In this document: piece by piece, positions 19,979 through 28,032 of the stretch
Numbering within the stretch: the stretch's first letter is position 1
Layout of the letters: every line of letters begins with the position of its first letter
From: Streptomyces sp. NBC_01314
GTDB lineage: Bacteria > Actinomycetota > Actinomycetes > Streptomycetales > Streptomycetaceae
Assembly (NCBI RefSeq): GCF_041435215.1
Contig: NZ_CP108394.1
Span: 2,604,001 to 2,668,000 of the forward strand
Length of the DNA stretch: 64,000 nucleotides
Direction: 5' to 3'
Notes under the pieces: model-generated
Told to the model about the DNA's origin: nothing
Databases searched by the model: none
Seen by the model: the letters and a program-made list of their open reading frames with translations, nothing else
Program-made: the position numbers and the translations under genes

Positions 19979-21199
19979 GTGACCGACACCAGCGACACCC
20001 GACCCGCCGACAGCGAAGCGCAGGCGCCACGGCAGAGCCGGTTGCACCGCCTGATGCGCTACATCCCGCTGGTCGCCCCTGTCCTTCTGTGGGCCGTGCC
20101 GTACTGGGTGCTCCTGCACACCGGCCAGCACTGGCCCCTGCCCGTCACGCTCGCCGGCACCGCCCTGTTCGCCCTCGGCCTCGTCGGCATGCCGCTCGCG
20201 ATGACGCGCGGCCACGGCCGGCGCCAGCAGGACCGGGCGGCGATCGTCGGTGACACCCTGCTGGGCGCCAGCTGGGTCCTGTTCACCTGGTCCGTTCTAC
20301 TCGGCGTCCTGCTACGGCTCGCCCTGACCGTGGCCGGCGTCGGCGAGGGCCAGGACCGGGCCCGAATCGTCACTTGGGCCGTCCTCGGCGTAACCGCCGT
20401 ACTGCTCGCCTGGGGGTACGCCGAGGCCCGCCGCGTGCCACGCGTGCGCCGACTCGACGTGCAACTCCCGCGCCTGGGTGCAGGGTTGGACGGCATCCGC
20501 GTCGCCCTCATCACCGACACCCACTACGGCCCCCTCGACCGCGCCCGCTGGTCGGCCCAGGTGTGCGAAACGGTGAACACCCTGAAGGCCGACCTGGTCT
20601 GCCACACCGGCGACATCGCGGACGGCACGGCCGAACGCCGCCGCGCCCAGGCCGCCCCGCTCGCTACCGTGCAGGCGACTCGTGCCCGGGTCTACGTCAC
20701 CGGCAACCACGAGTACTACAGCGAGGCCCAGGGCTGGGTCGACCTGATGGACGAGCTGGGCTGGGAACCGCTGCGCAACCGCCATCTGCTGCTCGAACGC
20801 GGAGGCGACACCCTCGTCGTCGCCGGCGTGGACGACGTCACCGCCGAGTCCTCCGGCCTGGCCGGCCACCGCGCCAACCTCGCCGGAGCCTTGAACGGCG
20901 CCGACCCCGACCTCCCCGTCCTGCTCCTGGCACACCAGCCCAAGTTCATCGACCGGGCCGCAGCCGACGGCATCGACCTCCAGCTCTCCGGCCACACCCA
21001 CGGCGGCCAGATCTGGCCCTTCCACCACCTGGTCCGCATCGACCAGCCCGCCCTCGCCGGCCTCAGCCACCACGGCACCCGCACCCTCCTCTACACCAGC
21101 CGCGGCACCGGCTTCTGGGGCCCGCCATTCCGCATCTTCGCCCCCAGCGAGATCACCCTGCTCGTGCTCCGCTCCCCGCACCTGCCCACCTCGCCGTAG
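19979..21199 (+). CDS. Membrane-anchored calcineurin-like metallophosphoesterase
   Basis: 406 residues from the GTG at 19979, behind GAGGGG. The N-terminal ~150 residues contain four hydrophobic segments (IPLVAPVLLWAVPYWVLL; LAGTALFALGLVGMPL; WVLFTWSVLLGVLLRLALTV; WAVLGVTAVLLAWGYA). The C-terminal domain has metallophosphoesterase metal ligands in order: ITDTHYG, CHTGDIADG, VTGNHEYY, LLAHQP and SGHTHGGQIW. This is the YkuE-like arrangement of an active site on a membrane anchor. The substrate is unknown; UDP-sugar lipids or phosphodiesters are possibilities. It stands alone, with a broken LAL gene converging on it. Confidence 0.9.
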   Translation: MTDTSDTRPADSEAQAPRQSRLHRLMRYIPLVAPVLLWAVPYWVLLHTGQHWPLPVTLAGTALFALGLVGMPLAMTRGHGRRQQDRAAIVGDTLLGASWVLFTWSVLLGVLLRLALTVAGVGEGQDRARIVTWAVLGVTAVLLAWGYAEARRVPRVRRLDVQLPRLGAGLDGIRVALITDTHYGPLDRARWSAQVCETVNTLKADLVCHTGDIADGTAERRRAQAAPLATVQATRARVYVTGNHEYYSEAQGWVDLMDELGWEPLRNRHLLLERGGDTLVVAGVDDVTAESSGLAGHRANLAGALNGADPDLPVLLLAHQPKFIDRAAADGIDLQLSGHTHGGQIWPFHHLVRIDQPALAGLSHHGTRTLLYTSRGTGFWGPPFRIFAPSEITLLVLRSPHLPTSP

Positions 21200-21203
21200 C
21201 ACT

Positions 21204-21775
21204 GGGCGGGCCGACACCTCGTGCGGAGCGACGGCACGGGCGAGGAGCCGAGCGTCCTCGTCGTCCAGCTCCCGCACCTCCATGGCCGCCAGCTTCTCCC
21301 AGTGACCCTCGACAGGATCGTCGTGTCCGGTGAGGAGCATGACCACGGGCTCGCTGCGCAGCCGACGCGCGACGAAGGCCAGGCACCGTGCGGACGGCTC
21401 GTCGAGCCACTGAGCGTCGTCGGCGACGATGAGCACCGGCCGTTCCCGGGCCAGCTCCCCGACGAGCGTCAGCACGGCCACACCGATCAGAAACCGGTCC
21501 GCCACGTCGCCGCTCATCCCGAGCGCCCCGTTCAGGGCCTTGGCCTGCGGCTCCGGGAGTGCGCTGATCCGCTCCGTCACCGGCCACAGCAATTCGTGCA
21601 GCGCGGCGAACGTCAGCCCCGACTCCAGGCGAGTGCCCCCGCACCGCAAGACGGTGAAGTCCACGGCGGCTGACTCGGCCACGTATTCGAGGAGGGCGGT
21701 CTTACCGATGCCGGGTTCACCCCACAACATCATGGTCGCTCCGGATCCCTGACGGGCACCGTCAACGATACACAA
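21204..21775 (-). pseudogene. LAL-type regulator remnant (ATPase domain only)
   Basis: The frame from ~21775 leftward gives GARQGSGATMMLWGEPGIGKT (Walker A), LTFAALHELLWPV, DRFLIGVAVLTL and LIVADDAQWLD (Walker B), then ends near LLARAVAPHEVSARP beside the metallophosphoesterase stop. The helical middle and the LuxR helix-turn-helix of a full-length ~900-residue LAL protein are missing, so this is a truncated gene. It is related to, but clearly distinct from, the intact LAL at 3847-6705. Confidence 0.75.
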
Positions 21776-22197
21776 AGCCACTACCGGCCAACCGAGTTCA
21801 ACGACACCAGGCCAAATCTTGACGGACACGGTGACGGACACGGTGACGGATCCGCTGCCATCCCTTCATCAGTAGCGTCGGATACGTGATCAGCGCATTC
21901 GCGAGACTGCCCTACGCCGTCGGCCCGACAACCCGACGGCATCAGCACGCTCCGCCATGTCGTTCCCGTCCGGGACTTCGACAGACAACTCCGCACACTC
22001 AGCGGGGCGTTTGATGGTGATTCGCGCTGGCTGCTTCAGCACGCTTGCCGCATCCGTCGCCAACACGCATGGCCTGAAATGCTTGGAAGCTCCCTGCCGG
22101 AGGAGAGCTTCCATGCCCACTCGGCAGGCGGTTCGTGGGGTGATATCCGCTTTGTCGGTGACGTTGAGGCAGGGCGCTGGTCGCGGGTTTCGGGCGG
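21776..22197. other. Region with no supported gene
   Basis: About 420 bp between the LAL remnant and the winged-helix remnant. Short open frames exist, but none has a family signature or ribosome site I can support. Confidence 0.5.
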
Positions 22198-22490
22198 CTA
22201 CTGCTTCCTGGAGAAGCTGCCGGCGTCAGCCTCGGTGAGGACGTCGAGCCTGACGAGGCGTTTCAGCTTGGCACGGGTGCCTTCGATGTTCTTCGGCAGC
22301 AGTTCGTGGCCGAGGGCTTCGCACATACCACGGGCCCGGAGGGGGCCCGTGACCTCGCTGAAGGCGGCGAGGATGCGGGGGGGGCAGTCCGGATACTCGG
22401 GCAGGTGTCGGGCGCGGCGTCTGGGCCGGGAGGCGGTCCGCGAGAGCAGTGATGGTCTTCGGGGTGATCCTCAAGCGTTCGCCATCGCCG
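22198..22490 (-). pseudogene. Second remnant of the small winged-helix protein family
   Basis: Read leftward to the TAG at 22198-22200, the frame gives LPEYPDCPPRILAAF, GPLRARGMCEALGHELL, then KNIEGTRAKLKRLVRLDVLT and EADAGSF. This aligns with the remnant at 9436-9975 (LRARRVCEATDMK...NNINNTRL...LKRLTERGIPVETEQSLF). Upstream, after an 8-G run (22377-22384), family-like sequence (LRITPKTITALADRLPAQ) continues in another frame, so the gene is frameshifted. No start codon with ribosome site remains. Confidence 0.65.
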
Positions 22491-22642
22491 GCGCGGCGCG
22501 CTCACCTGCCGCACACACTGCGCCCCGTTCTCCGCCGTGACGTCCCCGGCTGAGGGCGTGCGCCGGCGCTCGACCGGTAGGCCGCCACACGGTCCCCCTC
22601 ACCTCGGAACTCGCTTGCGGTCTCTCGGTCACCCCGATAGGA

Positions 22643-22654
22643 TTACGATCGTAA
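22643..22654. promoter_or_regulatory. TTACGATCGTAA palindrome upstream of the hydrolase operon
   Basis: A perfect 12-bp palindrome in an AT-rich patch ~195 bp upstream of the first gene of the 22.8-25.5 kb set. It fits a TetR- or MarR-type operator, but no regulator gene lies beside it. Confidence 0.45.
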
Positions 22655-22847
22655 GTTAATGAAGTCGCCCTCCCGGTGATGGCGCTCGTGACCGGCGAGT
22701 CCCGGGCCCGGAAGGGGGGCCGCACAGCCCCTGCCCCGTGGTGGCGTCCGAGGCAAAGCAAGTCATCACCGGCAGCTACTGATCCCGCCGTGACCGTGAC
22801 GGGCGGCGCAGACCGCACCGACGCAAGACAAGCAAGGAGAAGTCATC

Positions 22848-23714
22848 GTGAGCACCAATGTCACCCCGAACGAACCCGTCGTCACCTCCTACGCGCATGC
22901 CCCGGCCCGCACCGTCAGCGCCGGCGGCGTCACCTACGCCTACCGCGAGCTGGGACCGAAGGGCGGTATCCCCGTCGTCTTCTTCGTCCACCTCGCCGCG
23001 ACCCTGGACAACTGGGACCCCCGCATCATCGACCCCATCGCCAGAGGCCGTCACGTCATCACCTTCGACAACCGCGGTGTCGGAGCCTCCACCGGCCAGG
23101 TGCCGGACAGCGTCGAGGCCATGGCCGACGACGCCTACACCTTCATCTCGGCGCTCGGCTTCGACAAGATCGACATCTTCTCCTTCTCGCTGGGCGGCTT
23201 CGTCGCCCAGGCCCTGGTGGTGAAGCACCCCGAACTCGTCCGCAAACTCGTCCTCACCGGCACCGGGCCCAAGGGCGGCAAGGACATCGAGAAGGTGGTC
23301 GCCACCACGTACTGGGACACACTGCGCGCCACCGTGACCCGGTCGGACCCCAAGGAATTCCTGTTCTTCAACCGCGACTCCGCCGGCAAGGCCGCCGCGC
23401 GCGCATTCGTCGACCGGCTCAAGGAGCGCACCGTCGACCGCGACGCGGAGATCAAGGTCAAGGCGTTCCAGACGCAGCTGAAGGCGATCAAGAAGTGGGG
23501 GCTCTCCACCCCCGACGACCTGTCGAAGATCACCCACCCCACGCTGATCGCCAACGGCGACAACGACCGCATGGTCCCCACCAACCTCTCCGAGGACCTG
23601 CACCGGCGCATCAAGGACAGCGAACTGATCATCTACCCCGACTCCGGTCACGGCGGCATCTTCCAGTACTACAAGGAGTTCGCCCCCGTCGCGGTCGAGT
23701 TCCTCGCCCGATGA
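22848..23714 (+). CDS. Alpha/beta hydrolase
   Basis: 288 residues from the GTG at 22848, with AAGGAG 8-10 nt upstream. A classic alpha/beta-hydrolase fold: FDNRGVGAS after strand 4, nucleophile Ser in FSFSLGGF, acid in ANGDNDRM and His in SGHGGIF. The enzyme resembles the haloperoxidase/esterase-like hydrolases common in actinomycetes. It leads a run of three genes on the plus strand (EthD-like, then enoyl-CoA hydratase), suggesting catabolism of a small acid or ester. The exact substrate is unknown. Confidence 0.9.
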   Translation: MSTNVTPNEPVVTSYAHAPARTVSAGGVTYAYRELGPKGGIPVVFFVHLAATLDNWDPRIIDPIARGRHVITFDNRGVGASTGQVPDSVEAMADDAYTFISALGFDKIDIFSFSLGGFVAQALVVKHPELVRKLVLTGTGPKGGKDIEKVVATTYWDTLRATVTRSDPKEFLFFNRDSAGKAAARAFVDRLKERTVDRDAEIKVKAFQTQLKAIKKWGLSTPDDLSKITHPTLIANGDNDRMVPTNLSEDLHRRIKDSELIIYPDSGHGGIFQYYKEFAPVAVEFLAR

Positions 23715-23747
23715 CCACCACCTGACCAGGAAAAGAAAGGCAACACC

Positions 23748-24554
23748 ATGAGCACGCCACCGGCCGCCCTCCAACTGGACGTGAAGAAGCACTTCACCTC
23801 CTCGATCCTGTTGTGGGTGCGCACCGACCAGCCCCGCCAGACCGGCATGGACTACTGGAAGGGCCCGCACTCGGGGATCATCTCCGCCACCCCGGGCCTG
23901 GAGGAGTACCGCCAGATCCACCTCGCCGAACACAACCCCGGCCTGTGGCCGGCCACCGACGGAGTGGAGACCTCGATCCCCGCCGACCGGAAGATCGACG
24001 GCATCGCGGAAGTCACCTTCCGATCGGCCCTCGCGCCCTCACAGGGGCGCAAGCAGACGAAGCTGGCCTACCAGGACGAGATCAACGTCTTCCGCCGCAC
24101 CCTGCTCTACGCCGGCCCGCCGAACTCATCGCGCTGGTACGACGTCGCAGGCCCGGAAGAAAAGGCCGGTGCCCGCGTCCTGGTCTACCTGCGCCGCCGA
24201 GACGGGGCCGGCGCAGGCGAGCTCCGGAAGTTCATCAAGAACCAGCTCGTCCCCGCACTGGCCGGCACCGCAGTGCTGAAGGAGCTGCGCACACAGACGT
24301 TCCTGCCCTGGATCGAAAAGCTCTGGGACACCCCGAACGTCGCCCACGACAACCCCCACGACCAGCACTTCCACGCCTCACTCAGTCTCGGGTTCACCGA
24401 CACCACAGCACGGGACGCCTTCCTCAGCAGCAACGTCATCCAGGACCTGTCCCACCAGCTGGCACCGCTGGTCTCCGCGATCCACGCCTACGACGTCACC
24501 GCCGCTCTCACCTACGTCAAGAACGGCGAGATCCTCCCGCACTACCAGGAGTGA
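23748..24554 (+). CDS. EthD-like / dimeric alpha-beta barrel protein (internally duplicated)
   Basis: 268 residues, 33 nt after the hydrolase and probably co-transcribed. The first half contains MDYWKGPHSGIISATPGLEEY with HLAEHNPGLWP, the pattern of EthD-type ferredoxin-like domains (YW...H...PGL). The second half (GELRKFIKNQLVPAL, then LSLGF and VSAIHAYDV) looks like a diverged second copy. I do not recognise a named family with certainty; the fold assignment rests on local pattern. EthD-like proteins often accompany oxidation or hydrolysis of aromatic or ether compounds. Confidence 0.6.
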   Translation: MSTPPAALQLDVKKHFTSSILLWVRTDQPRQTGMDYWKGPHSGIISATPGLEEYRQIHLAEHNPGLWPATDGVETSIPADRKIDGIAEVTFRSALAPSQGRKQTKLAYQDEINVFRRTLLYAGPPNSSRWYDVAGPEEKAGARVLVYLRRRDGAGAGELRKFIKNQLVPALAGTAVLKELRTQTFLPWIEKLWDTPNVAHDNPHDQHFHASLSLGFTDTTARDAFLSSNVIQDLSHQLAPLVSAIHAYDVTAALTYVKNGEILPHYQE

Positions 24555-24671
24555 GCGGCAACGGCCGGAAGCAAGACCGCCGGACCTGCTCGGTAACCCA
24601 TCCGCCCCAGGTGTCTCCGTCCCACTGACGCCCGGTCCCATCCGATATCCCTCACGCATCTGGAGCCGACC

Positions 24672-25502
24672 ATGAGCGAGCAGAGCACCATCCACTACGA
24701 GCGCACCTCGCCCCAGGTCGCGAAGATCACCTTCGCCAACCCGCCCGCCAACATCATCGTCGGCGAGACCGTCCTGCGCCTCATCCAGATCGTCGAGGAA
24801 CTGGCCACCGACCCGGACATCCAGGTCGTGGTGTTCGACAGCGCCACCCCCGACTTCTTCTACAACCACTTCGACCTGGCCGCCGCCGCCGACTTCCCCG
24901 CCCCCGAGGACGAGAAGGCAGTGCCGGTCTGGACGAACCTGGTCCTGGAACTCTCCAAAGCGCCCTACATCACCATCGCGTCCATCCGCGGACGCACCCG
25001 CGGCGGCGGGAACGAGCTCGCCCTGGCCCTCGATCTGCGGTACGCCAGCCGGGAGAAGGCAATCTTCGGGCAGCCGGAAGTCGGCAGCGGACTGCTCCCC
25101 GGCGGTGGCGGCAGCGAACGCCTCCCGCGCGCCATCGGGCGGGACCGCGCCCTGGAAGCCATCCTCACCAGCGACGACTACGACGCCGACACCGCCGAAC
25201 GCTGGGGCTGGATCACCCGTGCCCTCCCCGACAGCGAACTCGACGCCTTCGTCGACACGATCGTCGGCCGGCTCGCCTCCTTCGACCGCACCTCACTCGC
25301 CTCGGCCAAAGCCCAGATCAACCGGGCCTCCCTGCCCCCGGACGCGGATCTGATCGCCGCCTACGGCGAGTTCGCCCACTCCCTCACCCTCCCCGGGTTC
25401 CTCGCCCGCGCCGCCGGCACGCAGGCCATCGTCGAGCAGGCCGGCATCGACTTCGAGTACCGCCTCGGGCAGTACATCGGCATCGCCAACCAGCAACTCT
25501 GA
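24672..25502 (+). CDS. Enoyl-CoA hydratase/isomerase family protein
   Basis: 276 residues. Crotonase-fold segments are recognisable: ITFANPPANIIVGETVLRL near the N-terminus, RGRTRGGGNELALALDLRYAS forming the oxyanion region, and FGQPEVGSGLLPGGGGSERLP, which carries the acidic residue. Such enzymes hydrate or isomerise acyl-CoA thioesters. The gene follows the EthD-like gene by 117 nt. A stranded fragment of a haloacid dehalogenase gene lies directly downstream, so the set may once have handled halogenated acids. Confidence 0.9.
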   Translation: MSEQSTIHYERTSPQVAKITFANPPANIIVGETVLRLIQIVEELATDPDIQVVVFDSATPDFFYNHFDLAAAADFPAPEDEKAVPVWTNLVLELSKAPYITIASIRGRTRGGGNELALALDLRYASREKAIFGQPEVGSGLLPGGGGSERLPRAIGRDRALEAILTSDDYDADTAERWGWITRALPDSELDAFVDTIVGRLASFDRTSLASAKAQINRASLPPDADLIAAYGEFAHSLTLPGFLARAAGTQAIVEQAGIDFEYRLGQYIGIANQQL

Positions 25503-25520
25503 CACCCCAGCACGCCGGAA

Positions 25521-25652
25521 GTGCCTTGGCGGTCGCTGGACGAACTACACCGGATGAGGCTCGACGAAGTGCTCATCGAGCACGGCCTGACCGAGTTCAC
25601 CGGCACCGACCGGGCCGAACTCGTCAACGCCTGGCACCGCCTGAGCCCATGA
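25521..25652 (+). pseudogene. Haloacid dehalogenase type II fragment
   Basis: 44 codons beginning VPWRSLDELHRM and containing LDEVLIEHGLTEFTG and ELVNAWHRL. This is the region just after the N-terminal catalytic strand in 2-haloacid dehalogenases (WRSLDDLHR...AWHRL). The nucleophilic Asp motif (DxxGT) and everything after AWHRL are missing, so it is a small internal relic. Confidence 0.7.
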
Positions 25653-25766
25653 GCAGGTCCGCAAGACCAAACGGATGCCCGGATGACCGGCTGACGTCGC
25701 CACCAGCACATCGACCTGACCGCGCGCGACAAGCGGACGCAGCAGTGACCTGAAAGGAATACCACC

Positions 25767-26678
25767 ATGGGAACCAGTGCAGAAGCACAGCAGTTCGCGG
25801 AGTTCCTCGCGAGCACGAACGCGAGGGCGGCCACACCCGGCCTCGACCTGGCCGTCATCCGCGACATCGTCGACTCGAACCACAAGGCGTCGACCGAGCC
25901 GGAAGGCGTCACCTACGCCGAGGTGGACGCCGGCGGCGTCCCCGCCCTGTGGGCCATCCCGGAGGGCGCCGACCCCGACAAGGCGCTGCTTCACTTCCAC
26001 TTCGGCGGATCGGTCACCGCCTCGATGCACTCGGACCGCAAGGCCGCGGGCCACATCGCGAAAGCGGCCGGAGCCCGCTCCCTCGTGGTGGACTTCCGTC
26101 TGGCGCCCGAACATCCCTACCCCGCCCAGCTCGACGACGCCGAGACGGCCTACCGGTGGCTGCTCTCCCAGGGCTACGAGCCGCGGAACATCGGCAGCAC
26201 GGGCCACTCGATCGGCGGCACGCTCGCCGTGATGCTGCCGCTGCGTCTGCTCGCCAAGGGCGAGGCGACCCCGGGTGCGATCGTCAGCGTCTCGCCGTGG
26301 ACCGACCTCACCATCCAGAACGCGTCGGTCGACGCGAACGAGGACAACGACAAGATGCTCAGCCGGGGCACACTGGAGCTCTTCCGGGGAGCCTGGCTGC
26401 AGGACCCCGCAGTGGACTTCACCGACCCGCAGATCAGCCTCGTGAACGCCGACCTGACCGGTCTGCCGCCCACGACCGTCCACTACGGCGAGTACGAGAC
26501 CCTCGCCGACGACGGCGCCCAGCTCGGCCGCCGCCTCGCGGACTTCAAGGTCACCTCCGAAGTCCACCCGATGCCCGAGGGACAGCACTCGTTCGTCCTG
26601 GGCGCGGGGCGCGTACCCGAGGTTGACCAGGCGATCCAGCAGATGGGTCAGTGGCTCCGCAAGCACCTCGGCGCCTGA
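25767..26678 (+). CDS. HSL-family (lipase fold-3) esterase
   Basis: 303 residues; ATG with AAAGGA upstream. RLAPEHPYPA (residues 111-120) is the hallmark of hormone-sensitive-lipase-type esterases. The nucleophile lies in GHSIGG (Ser148), and a C-terminal EGQHSF supplies His. The oxyanion motif is odd: HFHFGGS (residues 76-82) replaces the usual HGGGF/W, and the acid position reads GEYETLADD instead of GxxDxLxD. Small acyl esters are likely substrates. The strong hairpin at 26701-26728 terminates the unit. Confidence 0.88.
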   Translation: MGTSAEAQQFAEFLASTNARAATPGLDLAVIRDIVDSNHKASTEPEGVTYAEVDAGGVPALWAIPEGADPDKALLHFHFGGSVTASMHSDRKAAGHIAKAAGARSLVVDFRLAPEHPYPAQLDDAETAYRWLLSQGYEPRNIGSTGHSIGGTLAVMLPLRLLAKGEATPGAIVSVSPWTDLTIQNASVDANEDNDKMLSRGTLELFRGAWLQDPAVDFTDPQISLVNADLTGLPPTTVHYGEYETLADDGAQLGRRLADFKVTSEVHPMPEGQHSFVLGAGRVPEVDQAIQQMGQWLRKHLGA

Positions 26679-26700
26679 ACAGAAGAACCCTCGTAGTCGT

Positions 26701-26728
26701 CGGTGGTCCTCCGCACGGAGGACCACCG
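26701..26728. terminator. Terminator after the HSL-type esterase
   Basis: CGGTGGTCCTCCG and CGGAGGACCACCG pair perfectly (13 bp) around CA, 23 nt after the esterase stop codon. Confidence 0.85.
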
Positions 26729-26844
26729 GCTTCTGTGCCCAGACCAGTCCCGACTCCCGAGCACGGTCAGCCGTGCGTAACGGTCCGTTCCGAGTCCTTC
26801 CGCATCGTCGTCGGCAGGCGGGCCCGGACGCCCTCCCCGATCGC

Positions 26845-26878
26845 CGGGGGCCGCGTCCGCCTGCCGACGCGGCCCCCG
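26845..26878. terminator. Second strong hairpin in the same gap
   Basis: CGGGGGCCGCGTC and GACGCGGCCCCCG form a perfect 13-bp stem with an 8-nt loop. It may be a backup terminator or the relic of another unit; there is no T-tract. Confidence 0.55.
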
Positions 26879-27059
26879 GACGAGGAGGCGTGGACCGGCT
26901 CGGTCCGCTTCGCACGCGTTTGAGCACCGCCCGGGGCAGCCGAATCGGGCACGGCCGACCACATCCCGGTGGCGTCCACGAAACCCCCAATCGGGCACGT
27001 CCGCAGCGTTGCTTCGGAAGGACGTCCCGAGCAGCACAACCCGGCGAAGGAGACGACTG

Positions 27060-27743
27060 ATGACTGAGAAGGCCACGCCCGGTGCCCTGCACGGCCCCGG
27101 CCTGACCGACGTTCGCGACATGGTCATGGCACATGACGCGTTCCGTCGTGCCCTGCGCTCCGGTGCGTCTCTGGTGAGCGCGGTCAACGAGGGTGACCGT
27201 AAACGGGCCGGCGTGGTCGCCGGCCACCTGGAGTTGATGCTCGGCCTGCTGGTCCACCATCACGAGGGCGAGGACGCGTTGCTGTGGCCCATGCTGCTGC
27301 AGCGTGTGCCCGAGGAACTGGCTCCCCTGGTGCGCCTGATGCAGTCCCAGCACGAAGCGGTGCACGGGATGCTCGACGAGGTCACCGCCCTGATTCCGCC
27401 CTGGCGAGTCAACCCCACCAGCGCGACCCGCAATCGGCTGGCCGACCGCGTCGATCATCTCCTCGTCCTGCTGGAGGAGCATCTGCACGACGAGGAGAAG
27501 CATCTCCTGCCGGTCGCCGCACGCACCGTCACCCAGCCCGAGTGGGACGCTGTCGCCGAACGCAACCTCAAGAGCCTGCCGCCCTCCAAGGCCCCCATGG
27601 TCTTCGGCCTGTTCATGGAGGTCGGTGACCCGGAGATCATCGCGCAGCAACTCGTCAAGGCGCCTGCGCCTATCCGTCTGCTGCTGCGCCTCACCGCCCG
27701 CCCCGCCTGGCGTCGCTACCAGGCCCGCGTTTTCGACGCCTGA
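27060..27743 (+). CDS. Hemerythrin-like (HHE) domain protein
   Basis: 227 residues from the ATG at 27060, behind GAAGGAGA. Two HHE-type helical halves give the di-iron ligands: MAHDAFRR, LLVHHHEGEDALLWPML, then SQHEAVHGM and LLEEHLHDEEKHLLP. The C-terminal 60 residues (SKAPMVFGLFMEV... RYQARVFDA) match actinobacterial HHE proteins. These bind oxygen or NO-type ligands through a di-iron site, or act in redox sensing. It appears monocistronic. Confidence 0.9.
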   Translation: MTEKATPGALHGPGLTDVRDMVMAHDAFRRALRSGASLVSAVNEGDRKRAGVVAGHLELMLGLLVHHHEGEDALLWPMLLQRVPEELAPLVRLMQSQHEAVHGMLDEVTALIPPWRVNPTSATRNRLADRVDHLLVLLEEHLHDEEKHLLPVAARTVTQPEWDAVAERNLKSLPPSKAPMVFGLFMEVGDPEIIAQQLVKAPAPIRLLLRLTARPAWRRYQARVFDA

Positions 27744-28032
27744 CGATCGCCCGGCCGCATCGACCACAGCGGCAAGCGGAGCGGGCGCCGCCCCACGCGA
27801 GTCCGAGACGGCGTCTGCCCCGATGGGCCACCGGCCGCCGCCCCTCATCGTTCGGGGTCGGCGGTCGGGTTGGCGTGGGTCAGGGTCTTCGACTGTTGGT
27901 GGTTTTGTTGCGGTTTCCTGTGTGAATCGGGTGGTGGCACAGGGGTGCGTGTCTTTGTGTGATGGTCGGTCGTTAGGTCGATCGGATACGGGGTGTGCCC
28001 GGTGCGGAGCCGTGTGGGAGGGGGTGGTGGGT

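Larger units (their letters stand above)
26679..27059. other. Intergenic region with two strong hairpins
   Basis: 381 bp. It contains the hairpins at 26701-26728 and 26845-26878 and a short open frame (~26760-26923) with no family signature or ribosome site. GAAGGAGA just before 27060 belongs to the hemerythrin gene. Confidence 0.6.

Noticed and set aside
20312..21841. 509-codon minus-strand open frame as an intact regulator
   Set aside because: Only ~190 codons (21204-21775) match a LAL ATPase; the remainder is antisense to the metallophosphoesterase.
26845..26878. Riboswitch upstream of the hemerythrin gene
   Set aside because: It is a simple GC hairpin without conserved aptamer features; a terminator or relic is more likely.
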